Positions 43,856 to 53,277 of a DNA stretch of 64,000 nucleotides are shown here, piece by piece. The notes under the pieces were generated by a model. It made no database searches, was not told the origin of the DNA, and saw nothing but the letters and a program-made list of their open reading frames with translations. Position 1 is the stretch's first letter. Every line of letters begins with the position of its first letter. The translations under genes were made by a program, and so were the position numbers. This DNA comes from Fredinandcohnia onubensis (GTDB lineage: Bacteria; Bacillota; Bacilli; Bacillales; Bacillaceae_L), in contig NZ_NSEA01000001.1 of assembly GCF_002734285.1 (NCBI RefSeq), positions 62,001 through 126,000 of the forward strand, in the 5' to 3' direction.

Positions 43856-44359
43856 TTATGCAGTTGTTGTTGCTGTTTTAGTATCTTTTTTCTCGTTGAT
43901 TCGTTTTGTTAGGAATGGTATTGCAAATCTATCTACACCGTAGTAGTATGTTGCAGCGCCTGCGAATAAGAGAATAACTGCTAAAGTGTAAAGTACTGGG
44001 TTTGTGCTAACTGTTCCGGCAAGTAAGAAGTTCAAGTTCATGAATGCACCTGCAATTAATGCTGGGATTGTTGCAGCACCTAGGATTAATCCAAGGCCTA
44101 CTAGAACTTCGCCCCATGGAATGAGTACGTTAATAATTTCAATGTTTGGAACGGCAAAGCCTTCTAGGAATGTTGCGTACCAGCCTGCTACTGCAGGGTG
44201 TTCGCCACCAGCCTTTGCAAGTGCTCCTTGTAGGAATCCGCCTGCGTCGAATCCTCCTGTTAATTTATGAAAACCAGCTTCTAGCCATTGAATACCTAAC
44301 CATACACGTAATACTGTCCAAATAACTGCCATTTTAGGTCCTTTTAAGAATGTTCTCAT
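43856..44359 (-). CDS. DoxX family membrane protein
   Basis: A 167-aa protein with four hydrophobic segments and the DoxX signature RVWLGIQWLEAGFHKLTGG near the N terminus, then LIPWGEVLVGLGLILGAAT. DoxX-like proteins are linked to thiosulfate:quinone oxidoreduction, redox stress and sulfur metabolism, but Bacillus members are mostly uncharacterised. Two Rex-like boxes lie just upstream, hinting at induction when respiration is limited. Confidence 0.85.
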   Translation of the reverse strand: MRTFLKGPKMAVIWTVLRVWLGIQWLEAGFHKLTGGFDAGGFLQGALAKAGGEHPAVAGWYATFLEGFAVPNIEIINVLIPWGEVLVGLGLILGAATIPALIAGAFMNLNFLLAGTVSTNPVLYTLAVILLFAGAATYYYGVDRFAIPFLTKRINEKKDTKTATTTA

Positions 44360-44383
44360 CTTAATCTCCCCTTTTATTTTATA

Positions 44384-44470
44384 TTGTGAAATTATTCACA
44401 AGTTGTTTTAAAAAAATATGATTGCTTTAGCTGCCAGCTTTTGTAGTTAGTTTGTGAAGTTCTTCACTAA
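44384..44470. promoter_or_regulatory. Two Rex-like boxes upstream of doxX
   Basis: TTGTGAAATTATTCACAA (44384-44401) is a perfect match to the Rex pattern TTGTGAAW4TTCACAA. TTGTGAAGTTCTTCACTA (44452-44469) is a near match 68 bp further upstream. Rex represses until NADH rises. Confidence 0.7.
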
Positions 44471-44636
44471 CTTTCTACACTCTTAATATACAGCGGATTT
44501 GCAATTAAAGCAATAGGCTTCACAAATATGACACAATTGTTTTTTGGTGGGATTTTCAGAGTCAGTTTTATAGTTTTATATAGGGAAGTAAGATATATAA
44601 GAAAATTTCAATAAGGGAAAATTTTTCAAAAAGTGT

Positions 44637-44665
44637 TTGACTTTGGGTATTTTACATTCTATAAT
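44637..44665 (+). promoter_or_regulatory. Sigma-A promoter of the S-box transcript
   Basis: TTGACT (44637-44642) and TATAAT (44660-44665) with 17-bp spacing, about 40 bp before the S-box aptamer. Confidence 0.8.
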
Positions 44666-44707
44666 CCATTTATAAAGTAAAACTAGAACGTATTAATTTA
44701 ATAAAGA

Positions 44708-44855
44708 CTCTTATCCAGAGCGGTGGAGGGACATGGCCCTACGAAACCCGGCAACCTTCAAGATTATTCTTGAAAAGGTGCTAATTCCATCAGGTAAAAT
44801 TACCTGAAAGATAAGAGGAGGAAAAAGCCCTCTTCTTACTGAAGAGGGCTTTTTT
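44708..44855 (+). ncRNA. SAM-I (S-box) riboswitch with terminator
   Basis: CTCTTATCCAGAGCGGTGGA and the downstream CCCGGCAACCTTC are the S-box core, closed by GATAAGAG at 44810-44817. The terminator AAGCCCTCTTC/GAAGAGGGCTTTTTT follows at 44825-44855. SAM binding should stop transcription, so the downstream transporter and synthetase genes are expressed when methionine/SAM is scarce. Confidence 0.96.
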
Positions 44856-44932
44856 CATCGTTTGGGTATGAAAGTTAGATGTTGTATTAGTACTAATCCT
44901 AGTTTTCCTATAAAAATACTGGAGGTATATAC

Positions 44933-45925
44933 ATGAAAAAAATAAGCGTTATCTTAACTGCTGTATTACTTTTGATCGGAATTGTAGGCTGTTCGAACAG
45001 CTCAAGTAAAGCTAGCCAAGGAAATGAAAAACCAGAAAAAATTACATTAGATTATGCCTTTTACTCGCCTACAAGTCTTGTGCTAAAAGAGTTTGGGTGG
45101 GCTGAGGAAGCATTCAAAGAAGAGGGAATTAAGGTTGAATTTGTTTTAAGTCAAGGAAGTAATAAAGCACTAGAATTTTTAAATAGTGGAAGTGCGGACT
45201 TCGGTTCATCTGCAGGGGCAGCAGCTCTAATGGCTAAAGCAAAGGGAGCTCCAATTGAATCGGTGTATATTTACTCAAAGCCAGAGTGGACAGCATTGGT
45301 GGCAAATAAAGATTCAAAGATTCAAAGTATAAGTGATTTAAAAGGGAAAAAGGTTGCTGCAACAATCGGAACAGATCCTTATATTTTCCTATTACGTGCC
45401 TTAAATGAGGAAGGATTAAGTCCATCAGATGTTGAGATCGTTAATCTACAGCATGGAGATGGAGCGGCAGCGTTATCTTCTGGTCAGGTAGATGCATGGT
45501 CAGGGTTAGATCCTCATATGGCAAGAGTTGAATTAGAGACGGATGCGAACCTTTTTTACCGCAATGCAGATTTTAATACGTATGGAACTTTAAATGTGCG
45601 TTCTGAGTTTGCGGAAAAATACCCTAAGTACGTTGAAAAAGTTATTGAGGTCTACGAAAAGGCTCGTAAATGGGTCCTAGAAAATCCAGAAGAAACAGCG
45701 GAAATTTTGGCAAAGTCCGCAAATATTGATATTGAAGTTGCAAATAAACAATTAAATGAACGAAATGATTTTTCTAATCCTGTTCCTGGTGAAATACAAA
45801 TTGAGGCATTAACAGAAGCAGGTAAGGTCCTTCAAGCACAGGACATCATCGGAAAAGATGTTGAATTGGAACAACTAGTTGAAGAATTGATTAATCCTAC
45901 GTTTGCGGAAAACGTAATTAAATAA
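44933..45925 (+). CDS. ABC transporter substrate-binding lipoprotein (SsuA/TauA type)
   Basis: A 330-aa secreted lipoprotein: signal MKKISVILTAVLLLIGIVGC with C20 as lipid anchor, then a periplasmic-binding-protein type II fold of the nitrate/sulfonate/taurine family (FYSPTSLVLKEFGWAEEAFKEEGIKVEFVLSQGSNKALEFLNSGSADFG). The family binds sulfonates, taurine, nitrate or thiamine precursors. S-box control points to an organic sulfur compound. First gene of a four-gene operon. Confidence 0.88.
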   Translation: MKKISVILTAVLLLIGIVGCSNSSSKASQGNEKPEKITLDYAFYSPTSLVLKEFGWAEEAFKEEGIKVEFVLSQGSNKALEFLNSGSADFGSSAGAAALMAKAKGAPIESVYIYSKPEWTALVANKDSKIQSISDLKGKKVAATIGTDPYIFLLRALNEEGLSPSDVEIVNLQHGDGAAALSSGQVDAWSGLDPHMARVELETDANLFYRNADFNTYGTLNVRSEFAEKYPKYVEKVIEVYEKARKWVLENPEETAEILAKSANIDIEVANKQLNERNDFSNPVPGEIQIEALTEAGKVLQAQDIIGKDVELEQLVEELINPTFAENVIK

Positions 45926-45979
45926 TAGAGGTTAGTGCCTCTTTCAAAACGGCACTCCCTTGTGATAGGAGAGGGTAAA

Positions 45980-46810
45980 ATGAGCACAAAAGGCGGAGCG
46001 TTGACTAGGCAAATTAAGGTGAAACAAAAGCGTGAGTTTGTATTATCGGGAAGTGTAAAAGTAATTCTACTTGGGAGTATCATCCCTGCTATTTTAATCG
46101 TGGTTTGGCAATATTTAAGCCATATTGGTGTCCTTGAAGGGCATCTTATGCCAGCACCAACGGTTATCCTTGCAAAAATCATTGAATTTGCTGGGGATGG
46201 AAGTCTTTGGGGCCATATTGGCATTACTTTATATCGAATCTTTTTTGGTTTTGTAATCGGGGTTGTTGCTGCTGTTATCTTTGGTTCATTGGTCGGCTAT
46301 TTTAGAATTGCTGAACAGTTACTAGACCCAATGATTCAGGCTTTCCGTTCGATTCCGTCCCTTGCTTGGGTACCTCTTTTTATCCTGTGGATGGGGATAG
46401 CAGAACCATCAAAAATTACACTAATCGCTGTTGGGGTATTTTTTCCGGTTTATTTAAATATCGTGTCAGGCATTCAGGGTGTTGACCGAAAGTTGATTGA
46501 GGTAGGGAAAATCTATAATTTTTCAACGTTTGAGTTAATTAGAAAGGTTATATTGCCTGCATCCCTTCCTTCTTTTCTAGTTGGAATCCGAAGCGGGTTA
46601 GGGCTAGGGTGGATGTTTGTCGTTGCAGCTGAATTAATGGGCGCTAGTCAGGGGATTGGATATTTGCTTGTTGTTGGCCAAAACTCCTATTCTCCTGAAA
46701 CGGTTATCGCAAGCATCGTACTATTTGCGATTTTAGGTAAAATATCAGACTCGATTTTGAAGAAAACAGAGGAAAAAACACTTCACTGGCAGGACAGCTT
46801 TGTGAAGTAG
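45980..46810 (+). CDS. ABC transporter permease (SsuC/TauC type)
   Basis: The ATG at 45980 follows GGAGAGGG and gives 276 aa with six membrane segments. A BPD_transp_1 domain contains the EAA-type loop (VDRKLIEVGKIYNFSTFELIRKVILPASLP) that docks onto the ATPase. It forms the channel for the substrate delivered by the upstream lipoprotein. Confidence 0.9.
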   Translation: MSTKGGALTRQIKVKQKREFVLSGSVKVILLGSIIPAILIVVWQYLSHIGVLEGHLMPAPTVILAKIIEFAGDGSLWGHIGITLYRIFFGFVIGVVAAVIFGSLVGYFRIAEQLLDPMIQAFRSIPSLAWVPLFILWMGIAEPSKITLIAVGVFFPVYLNIVSGIQGVDRKLIEVGKIYNFSTFELIRKVILPASLPSFLVGIRSGLGLGWMFVVAAELMGASQGIGYLLVVGQNSYSPETVIASIVLFAILGKISDSILKKTEEKTLHWQDSFVK

Positions 46811-46830
46811 ACCCGAAAGGATGAATAAAG

Positions 46831-47547
46831 ATGCTGGCAGTTCAAAATGTCTCTAGAACCTTTTCGAACGGTGCGACAGGGTTTAAAAATATTAATCTTG
46901 AAACAAAACAAGGTGAAATTGTGGGTGTACTAGGTACGAGTGGGTGTGGAAAAAGCACCTTATTGCGTGTCCTAGCTGGATTAGATTCCGATTATACAGG
47001 TACGGTGAAAATAAGTGGTGACATCATTAAGTCCGTTCATGAGAAAGTTGGCGTTATTTTTCAAGAGTCACGTTTAATGCCATGGTTGACAGTATTAGAA
47101 AATATCTCATTTGGTTTAAAGAATGATAGTAAGAAAAAAAATGAAAAAGCCCAGGAATATGTAAAGTTAGTTGGATTGCAAGGATTTGAAAATCATTATC
47201 CAAAGGATATCTCCGGTGGGATGGCACAACGAGTATCGATTGCTCGTGCACTTATTACGGCACCAGAAGTTTTACTATTAGATGAGCCATTTAGTGCACT
47301 TGATGCATTTACAAAAATGCAGTTACAGGATTTACTACTAACAATCTGGGAGAAATACAAATCTACGATGATCGTCGTTACCCATGATATCGATGAAGCA
47401 CTTTATTTATGTGACCGGATTGTTATTTTAAAAGGGCAGCCGGGTGAAGTCTATCAAACGATTCAAATTAATGATCCAAAGCCTAGGTCCCGTGGGGATA
47501 TAAAGTTGGCACAATTGAAGGCAGAAATATTATCTCTATTAAGCTAA
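46831..47547 (+). CDS. ABC transporter ATP-binding protein (SsuB/TauB type)
   Basis: A 238-aa ATPase: Walker A GTSGCGKST, Q-loop VIFQESRLMPWLTV, signature SGGMAQRVSIARAL, Walker B VLLLDEPFSALDA and H-switch VTHDIDEA. The RLMPWLTVLENI segment is typical of the sulfonate/taurine/nitrate group. It energises the importer. Confidence 0.93.
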   Translation: MLAVQNVSRTFSNGATGFKNINLETKQGEIVGVLGTSGCGKSTLLRVLAGLDSDYTGTVKISGDIIKSVHEKVGVIFQESRLMPWLTVLENISFGLKNDSKKKNEKAQEYVKLVGLQGFENHYPKDISGGMAQRVSIARALITAPEVLLLDEPFSALDAFTKMQLQDLLLTIWEKYKSTMIVVTHDIDEALYLCDRIVILKGQPGEVYQTIQINDPKPRSRGDIKLAQLKAEILSLLS

Positions 47548-47565
47548 AGAAAGGGGAGAGTTGAA

Positions 47566-49275
47566 TTGACAACCACACAATTAGGTGCGATAAGACCATT
47601 TGATGATGCCTATAATCTTAAAAACTATGATCAGGTGTATAAGGACTTTTCATGGGAAGAAGTTGAAAAAGACTTTAGTTGGTATCAAACAGGGCAAGTC
47701 AATATGGCGTATGAATGTATTGATCGGCATGTAAAAGACGGGTATGGAGGCAAAGTCGCCCTTCACTACATAAATGAAGATGAGGAACAAGTTTTTACAT
47801 TTAAAGATATCAAAGATAAGTCGGACCATTTAGCATCGGTATTAAGAAAGTATGGGGTTAAAAAGGGAGATATTGTGTTTATCTTTTTACCGAAAAATCC
47901 GGAAATGTATATTGCGATGATTGCGGCGGTTAAAATAGGGGCCGTTGCAGGACCGCTTTTTGAAGCATTTATGGAGGATGCGGTAAGAGATCGGATTTCA
48001 GACTGTGAGGGTCGTTATCTAATCACAGATTCGGAGTTAGTAAAAAGAGTCCCAAAACAAGAATTGCCTTCACTGGAAACAGTATTTATTACGGAGGGAC
48101 CAGAAAAGTGTCAGGATAATGAAATCTCACTTGTAGAGGCATTAGCAGAAACGAAAAGTGAGAACAGTATCATTGAATGGTTGGAGCTTGAGGATCGCCT
48201 TAATATTCACTATACAAGTGGATCAACTGGGAAACCGAAGGGGATTGTGCATGCACATCGCGCGATGATTCAGCAGTACCAAACGGGAAAATGGGTCCTT
48301 GATTTAAAAGAGGATGATGTTTATTGGTGCACAGCACATCCCGGCTGGGTGACAGGAACGGTGTACGGAATCTTTGCTCCTTGGCTAAATCGTGCCACAA
48401 TTGTCGTTAACGGCGGGAGATTTAATGCAGATTCCTGGTATTCCACAATTGAAAAAACAGGGGTAACGGTTTGGTATAGTGCACCTACAGCATTCAGGAT
48501 GCTAAAGGCAGAGGGAAATGAAGTGCTAAACAAATACGATTTACGTTCTTTACGACATATTCTAAGTGTGGGAGAGCCATTAAACCCTGAGGTTATTACC
48601 TGGGGGATTGAAACTTTAGGGAAAAGAATCCATGATACATGGTGGATGACAGAAACGGGCGGACAATTGATCGTCAATCTTCCATCTGAGGTTATTAAAC
48701 CGGGCTCAATGGGGAGGCCTTTTCCAGGTATTGAAGTTGCAATAATCGACGATGACGGAAATCCGCTTCCGAATGGTCAGGTTGGTCATCTTGGCATTAA
48801 GGCATCTTGGCCATCAATCATGAGAGAAGTTTGGAAAAATGAAGAGAAATATCATTCATACTTTGTAAATGGTTGGTATGTATCAGGTGACTTGGCTATT
48901 TTAGATGAGGATGGCTATGTGTTTTTCCAAGGGCGGAGCGATGATATGATTAATTCTTCTGGTGAGCGAATAGGTCCATTTGAGGTCGAAAGTAAACTAA
49001 TTGAACATCAAGCGGTTGCTGAAGCTGGAGTCATCGGAAAGCCAGACCCAATAAGAGGGGAAATCGTAAAGGCCTTTATCGTTCTAAAGAATGGTTACAG
49101 TCCAACGAAAGATTTACTAGAGGATATCCGCGTATTTGTAAAACAACATCTTGCGGCACATTCTGCTCCAAGGGAAATTGAAGTATTGGATGAACTGCCG
49201 AAAACAAAGATTAGCGGTAAAATTTTAAGAAGAGAGCTAAAAGCACGAGAATTAGCAAAGGAAGTTGTAAATTAA
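47566..49275 (+). CDS. Acetyl-CoA synthetase-like AMP-forming acyl-CoA synthetase
   Basis: A 569-aa ANL-family enzyme starting at TTG after AAAGGGGAGAG. Motifs: YTSGSTGKPKGIVHAH (AMP loop), DTWWMTETGGQ, GDLAILDEDGYVFFQGRSDDMINSSGERI (hinge region) and the C-terminal PKTKISGKILRREL with the catalytic, normally acetylatable lysine. The WWxTETG tryptophan lines a small acyl pocket in acetyl-CoA synthetases, favouring acetate or a similarly short acid. Being last in an S-box ABC-importer operon, it may activate a short carboxylate imported with, or released from, a sulfur compound. Confidence 0.88.
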   Translation: MTTTQLGAIRPFDDAYNLKNYDQVYKDFSWEEVEKDFSWYQTGQVNMAYECIDRHVKDGYGGKVALHYINEDEEQVFTFKDIKDKSDHLASVLRKYGVKKGDIVFIFLPKNPEMYIAMIAAVKIGAVAGPLFEAFMEDAVRDRISDCEGRYLITDSELVKRVPKQELPSLETVFITEGPEKCQDNEISLVEALAETKSENSIIEWLELEDRLNIHYTSGSTGKPKGIVHAHRAMIQQYQTGKWVLDLKEDDVYWCTAHPGWVTGTVYGIFAPWLNRATIVVNGGRFNADSWYSTIEKTGVTVWYSAPTAFRMLKAEGNEVLNKYDLRSLRHILSVGEPLNPEVITWGIETLGKRIHDTWWMTETGGQLIVNLPSEVIKPGSMGRPFPGIEVAIIDDDGNPLPNGQVGHLGIKASWPSIMREVWKNEEKYHSYFVNGWYVSGDLAILDEDGYVFFQGRSDDMINSSGERIGPFEVESKLIEHQAVAEAGVIGKPDPIRGEIVKAFIVLKNGYSPTKDLLEDIRVFVKQHLAAHSAPREIEVLDELPKTKISGKILRRELKARELAKEVVN

Positions 49276-49377
49276 CAACAGGGGGCGAGTAGCCCTTTTT
49301 TTTATGGGGATAAAAGCGTGGAATTCACACTAAAAGGAGGTATCTGTTATAATTTGTGAAAAAGGGCGGTGGGTAGA

Positions 49378-50133
49378 TTGTGTTTAATTTTGTTCGCCTA
49401 TCAGGCACATCCGGTTTATAAATTAATTGTTGCGGCTAACCGGGATGAGTTTCTACAGCGGCCAACAGCTCCGATTCATTTTTGGGAGGATGAACCTACT
49501 CTGTTGGCTGGAAGAGATCTTGAAAAAATGGGAACCTGGATGGGTGTAACCAAAGCTGGGCGTTTTGCAGCCATAACGAATTATCGAGATCCAAGTGAAG
49601 TCTCAGTAGGAAAACAATCTAGAGGAACGCTTGTAAAAGATGCTCTCATCTATAAAGGCGATATTGCTGAATATATGAAGCAGCTAGAAGGGATGAACTC
49701 CCAGTATCCTGGTTACAATCTCTTAGTAGGTGATCCTGAACAACTCTATTATTATTCGAATGTCGGAAAAAGTTTGGAAAAGGTACAACCAGGTATCCAC
49801 GGGCTAAGCAACCATTTGCTTGATACAGGTTGGCCGAAAGTTCAAAAAGGTAAAGAAGAACTTTCAAAGATCATTAAAGGAGAAGATTTAGTAGAAAGCC
49901 TGTTCGAGCTACTCCAAAACACGGACCGTCCGAACGACAACCTTCTACCCAAAACTGGCGTGTCGCTCGAATGGGAACGGATTCTTTCTTCATTATTTAT
50001 TCAAACAAATGGGTATGGGACAAGAAGCTCGACCGTATTATTAATGTCGGATACAGAAATTCAATATGTTGAGCGGGTGCACGCGAGTACGGAACAGAGC
50101 AATCGAGAGTTTCGCTTTCAGATTAAGTCGTAA
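49378..50133 (+). CDS. NRDE family protein (TANGO2-like)
   Basis: The TTG at 49378 yields the family N terminus MCLILFAYQAHP with the conserved Cys2; the GTG at 49369 adds three residues and is not favoured. The 251-aa protein has VAANRDEFLQRPTAP, the NRDE motif, and WMGVTKAGRFAAITNYRDP. Eukaryotic TANGO2 relatives are linked to heme or lipid handling; bacterial function is not established. The fold suggests an N-terminal-nucleophile hydrolase. Confidence 0.88.
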   Translation: MCLILFAYQAHPVYKLIVAANRDEFLQRPTAPIHFWEDEPTLLAGRDLEKMGTWMGVTKAGRFAAITNYRDPSEVSVGKQSRGTLVKDALIYKGDIAEYMKQLEGMNSQYPGYNLLVGDPEQLYYYSNVGKSLEKVQPGIHGLSNHLLDTGWPKVQKGKEELSKIIKGEDLVESLFELLQNTDRPNDNLLPKTGVSLEWERILSSLFIQTNGYGTRSSTVLLMSDTEIQYVERVHASTEQSNREFRFQIKS

Positions 50134-50449
50134 CAGTGAACGTATCGCCGATGGTATATAATAGAACAAAGATGATAAATCTACTAAAAAAGATGAATGG
50201 GGAAATGAGTCGAAAATAGGGTATGGAGTACGAACGTATATATATTGTACTCTATTTTTTGTTTCTATTTTTCATTTATGTTACAGCTTGATAACAAGCG
50301 GGATTAAGGTGTATTTCATCTTGAAAGACCCATTATTCTGTGTCAATATGGAGAATGTGATAATTGTCGAAAAAACGTATATAGCAATTCGAGTCTACTT
50401 ATTCAGTAGAGAGTAATTTTGATATAGATACTAGGGAGATCGATAAAAA
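50134..50449. other. Intergenic region before the ATP-grasp cluster
   Basis: GAGTAC (50228-50233) and GTACTC (50248-50253) form a terminator-like hairpin followed by TATTTTTT, probably ending the NRDE transcript. Beyond it, TTGTCGAAA at about 50365 resembles a Spo0A box. No clear promoter or frame was found; GGGAG precedes the next gene. Confidence 0.45.
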
Positions 50450-51625
50450 ATGAATAATAAAGCAGTCATTTTAGGTTGCAATTACTATATAGGGTTAAGC
50501 ACGATAAGGTGTTTAGGGAGAGAAGGCATACATACGGTTGCAGTGGATTATTCATATGAAAATACGTATGGTGCAGATTCAAAATACTGTACGGAGCATA
50601 TTATTGCACCACATTACAGAAAAGATACAGAAGGCTTTATTGCTTTTTTAAAAGAATATGCAAGAAAGCAAACAGCAAAGCCTGTTCTTATCCCCTGTCA
50701 TGATAACTATGTGGAGGTCATTGACCAATATTTAAATGAATTAAAAGAGTACTATCTAATCCCGCAAACGGAGCAGGGTCTTTATACGAAAACAATGGAT
50801 AAACAACTCCTTCATCAGTTAGCAACGGAACATGGAATGCTTGTTCCTGAAACGGTTCGTTTAAATGAAGAAAATTTTTATGAAAAAATCGAGGAAACGA
50901 TCAAATATCCATGCGTTGTGAAGCCAACCGATTCACCAACCTTTGTTTCGATTTTCCGTAAAAAGTTATTTATCGTCAACAATCGTGAGGAGTTAGATGA
51001 CGCTCTCCAAAAGGCAAAGGAAGCGAAACAAGAGGTCATTGTTCAGCGAATCATTCCTGGTTTTGATGATCATATGTATACCTTTGATGCATATTTGAAT
51101 CAGGACGCGAAAGTTACTCATTGGGTGACTGCTCAAAAGTTCCGCCAATATCCGATCAATTTCGGGGCTTCTGTGTACACAGGTCAACGCTATGTTCCTG
51201 AGCTATATGAAATAGGTTCACGCTTTTTAGAGGCGATTGGCTTTAAAGGATTTGTAGAAATTGAGTTTAAAAAAGATGCTGAAACTGGGCAATATTATTT
51301 AATTGAATTAAATGTGAGGATTACCAATTTTAATGTGTTATTAAATAAGGTAGGTTTTAACTTCCCGTATATTACATATCGAGAACTTACGGGTAATCCA
51401 CTTCCTCCAAAAGGCCTTAAGCATGATACGAATCAAGTATTTTGGTATGCCTATGAGGATTTTTATGCCGTGAAGGGCTATCTAAAAACAGGTCAGCTTT
51501 CACTTGGTGAAGTTATTAGGTCTTATTTTAAACCAAAGGCCTACGCAATTTGGGATTGGAACGATCCAAAACCGTTTATCTCATTTGTAAAAATGATATC
51601 AGGGAAGAAATCAAAGAAACGTTAA
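50450..51625 (+). CDS. ATP-grasp ligase (D-aspartate ligase-like)
   Basis: A 391-aa ATP-grasp enzyme: pre-ATP-grasp Rossmann-like domain at 1-110 (VILGCNYYIGLSTIRCLGREGIHTVAVDY), ATP-binding subdomain about 115-200 (YPCVVKPTDSP, EVIVQRIIPGFDDHMYTFD), and the metal segment GFVEIEFKKD...YYLIELNVRITNF. General layout resembles D-aspartate ligases of the Asl family, which attach D-Asp to a peptidoglycan side chain. The aspartate racemase gene in the same cluster supports that substrate. It is separated by 16 bp from the MurE-like gene. Confidence 0.75.
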   Translation: MNNKAVILGCNYYIGLSTIRCLGREGIHTVAVDYSYENTYGADSKYCTEHIIAPHYRKDTEGFIAFLKEYARKQTAKPVLIPCHDNYVEVIDQYLNELKEYYLIPQTEQGLYTKTMDKQLLHQLATEHGMLVPETVRLNEENFYEKIEETIKYPCVVKPTDSPTFVSIFRKKLFIVNNREELDDALQKAKEAKQEVIVQRIIPGFDDHMYTFDAYLNQDAKVTHWVTAQKFRQYPINFGASVYTGQRYVPELYEIGSRFLEAIGFKGFVEIEFKKDAETGQYYLIELNVRITNFNVLLNKVGFNFPYITYRELTGNPLPPKGLKHDTNQVFWYAYEDFYAVKGYLKTGQLSLGEVIRSYFKPKAYAIWDWNDPKPFISFVKMISGKKSKKR

Positions 51626-51641
51626 GAAAAGAGGGAACAAA

Positions 51642-53222
51642 ATGGTTAAATTACATGAGCTTCTAACAGCAATTGAGGTTCAAAAAACCATTGATGATAA
51701 GGATATTGAAATTAGTGGACTATCATACCATTCTGGCAAGGTGAAGGACGGACATCTTTTCGTATGTATAAAAGGCTATAAAACAGATGGCCATAAATAC
51801 CTATCACAGGCGATTTCAAATGGTGCAGTAGCTTGTGTTGTTGAGGATGTGCAAGAAGGATTAGAGATTCCTCAAATCGTGGTAAAAAACAGCCGTATTG
51901 CATTAGCTCGACTTGCAGCTGAATTTTATGGGAAGCCATCTGAGAAAATGAATATGATTGGAATTACAGCAACGAACGGGAAAACCACAACTTCGTTTAT
52001 GACGAATGCAATCTTAGAGGAAGAGGGTTACAGAACAGGTCTTATTGGTACAGTGTCCATTAAGATTGACGATTTTGCGATTCCTTCAGAACTAACAACT
52101 CCTGAATCCCTTGATTTACAGTTCTACTTGGGTCAAATGGTAGAAAAAGATGTATCCCATGTGACAATGGAGGTTTCATCAAACGCACTAGAAACACATC
52201 GTGTTGAAGCGGTAGATTATGATATTGTCACTCTAAATAATATTAGTCGTGAGCACATTGATTCCCACGGTTCTTTTGAAAAATATTTTGAAGTGAAATC
52301 AGGTTTAATCCGCCATGCAAGTGAAAAAAGCTTTGCCATTTTAAATCTGGATGATGAGTATTCCACTTCCTTAATTGATCAAACGAAGGCACAGGTTATC
52401 ACATTTGGATTAGACAGCAAAGACGGTCATATTGCCTGCAAAAATTTGGATTTGACCACTGGTAGAGCGAAGTTTACAATTGAGATTTTAAAGCCTTTTT
52501 CTCGCTATGAAACCAAGATTGAACCAGGTGAATTCGAGATCGAACTATCTGTTCCTGGCTTGCACTCTGTGTATAATGCGATGGTGGCTATTACAATTGG
52601 ACTTCTTTGCGGAGTGCCAGTATCCTCCATTCAAAAAGGGTTAAAAAACTTTGGTGGAGTGGAACGTCGCTTTGAGTTTATTTTTGAAGATGACATTAAA
52701 ATCATTGATGACCACTTTGCGAATGCAGGGAATATTGATGTGACACTTCAAACATTGAAATATATGGAATATAAGGATCTCCATTTAGTGTATGCGATTC
52801 GCGGAGAGCGAGGCCCGACGGTTAACCGTGAAAATGCAGAGGCTATCGTCAAGTGGGCAAAAACGCTAGGGTTCAACGAGATTATTGCGACAAAGAGCGT
52901 CTCTCATGTCACTTCAAAGGACTACGTAACTGATGAAGAAACAGCTGTGTTCGAGGAAGTTATGGCTGAGGCGGGAGTTCAGGTTGCTCTTTATGATGAG
53001 CTTGATGACGCCATTGCACAAGCCTTAACTCATTCCGAGCCGGGGGATGTTGTAATCCTTGCAGGTGCACAAGGTATGGACTATGGTGCAGGTGTTGCCC
53101 TACAGCAAATCGCCAAAATGAGACCTAATTTATCACGTGAAAAATTATTCTTCCCATTACGTAACCGTGTAGCCGGACTAACAAAGGAACAACGTCAAAT
53201 GTTAGGACGCAGTGAAGGATAA
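51642..53222 (+). CDS. MurE-like Mur ligase paralog
   Basis: A 526-aa three-domain Mur ligase. The UDP-binding N domain is ISGLSYHSGKVKDGHLFVCIKGYKTDGHKY, the P-loop GITATNGKTTTSF, and the central lysine region HGSFEKYFEVKSGL; VERRFEFIFEDDIKIIDDHFANAG follows. Two features of housekeeping MurE are missing: the DYAHTPD loop is replaced by IDDHFANAG, and the DNPR-type amino-acid-selection motif is replaced by ATKSVSHVTS. It is therefore unlikely to be the essential DAP ligase. It may add a different residue to a UDP-linked or other acidic peptide, together with the adjacent ATP-grasp enzyme. Confidence 0.8.
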   Translation: MVKLHELLTAIEVQKTIDDKDIEISGLSYHSGKVKDGHLFVCIKGYKTDGHKYLSQAISNGAVACVVEDVQEGLEIPQIVVKNSRIALARLAAEFYGKPSEKMNMIGITATNGKTTTSFMTNAILEEEGYRTGLIGTVSIKIDDFAIPSELTTPESLDLQFYLGQMVEKDVSHVTMEVSSNALETHRVEAVDYDIVTLNNISREHIDSHGSFEKYFEVKSGLIRHASEKSFAILNLDDEYSTSLIDQTKAQVITFGLDSKDGHIACKNLDLTTGRAKFTIEILKPFSRYETKIEPGEFEIELSVPGLHSVYNAMVAITIGLLCGVPVSSIQKGLKNFGGVERRFEFIFEDDIKIIDDHFANAGNIDVTLQTLKYMEYKDLHLVYAIRGERGPTVNRENAEAIVKWAKTLGFNEIIATKSVSHVTSKDYVTDEETAVFEEVMAEAGVQVALYDELDDAIAQALTHSEPGDVVILAGAQGMDYGAGVALQQIAKMRPNLSREKLFFPLRNRVAGLTKEQRQMLGRSEG

Positions 53223-53277
53223 AACAATAAGGCAAAAGCGATCTGTAAAAATCTAAGATGTAAAGGTGATTAAAACT

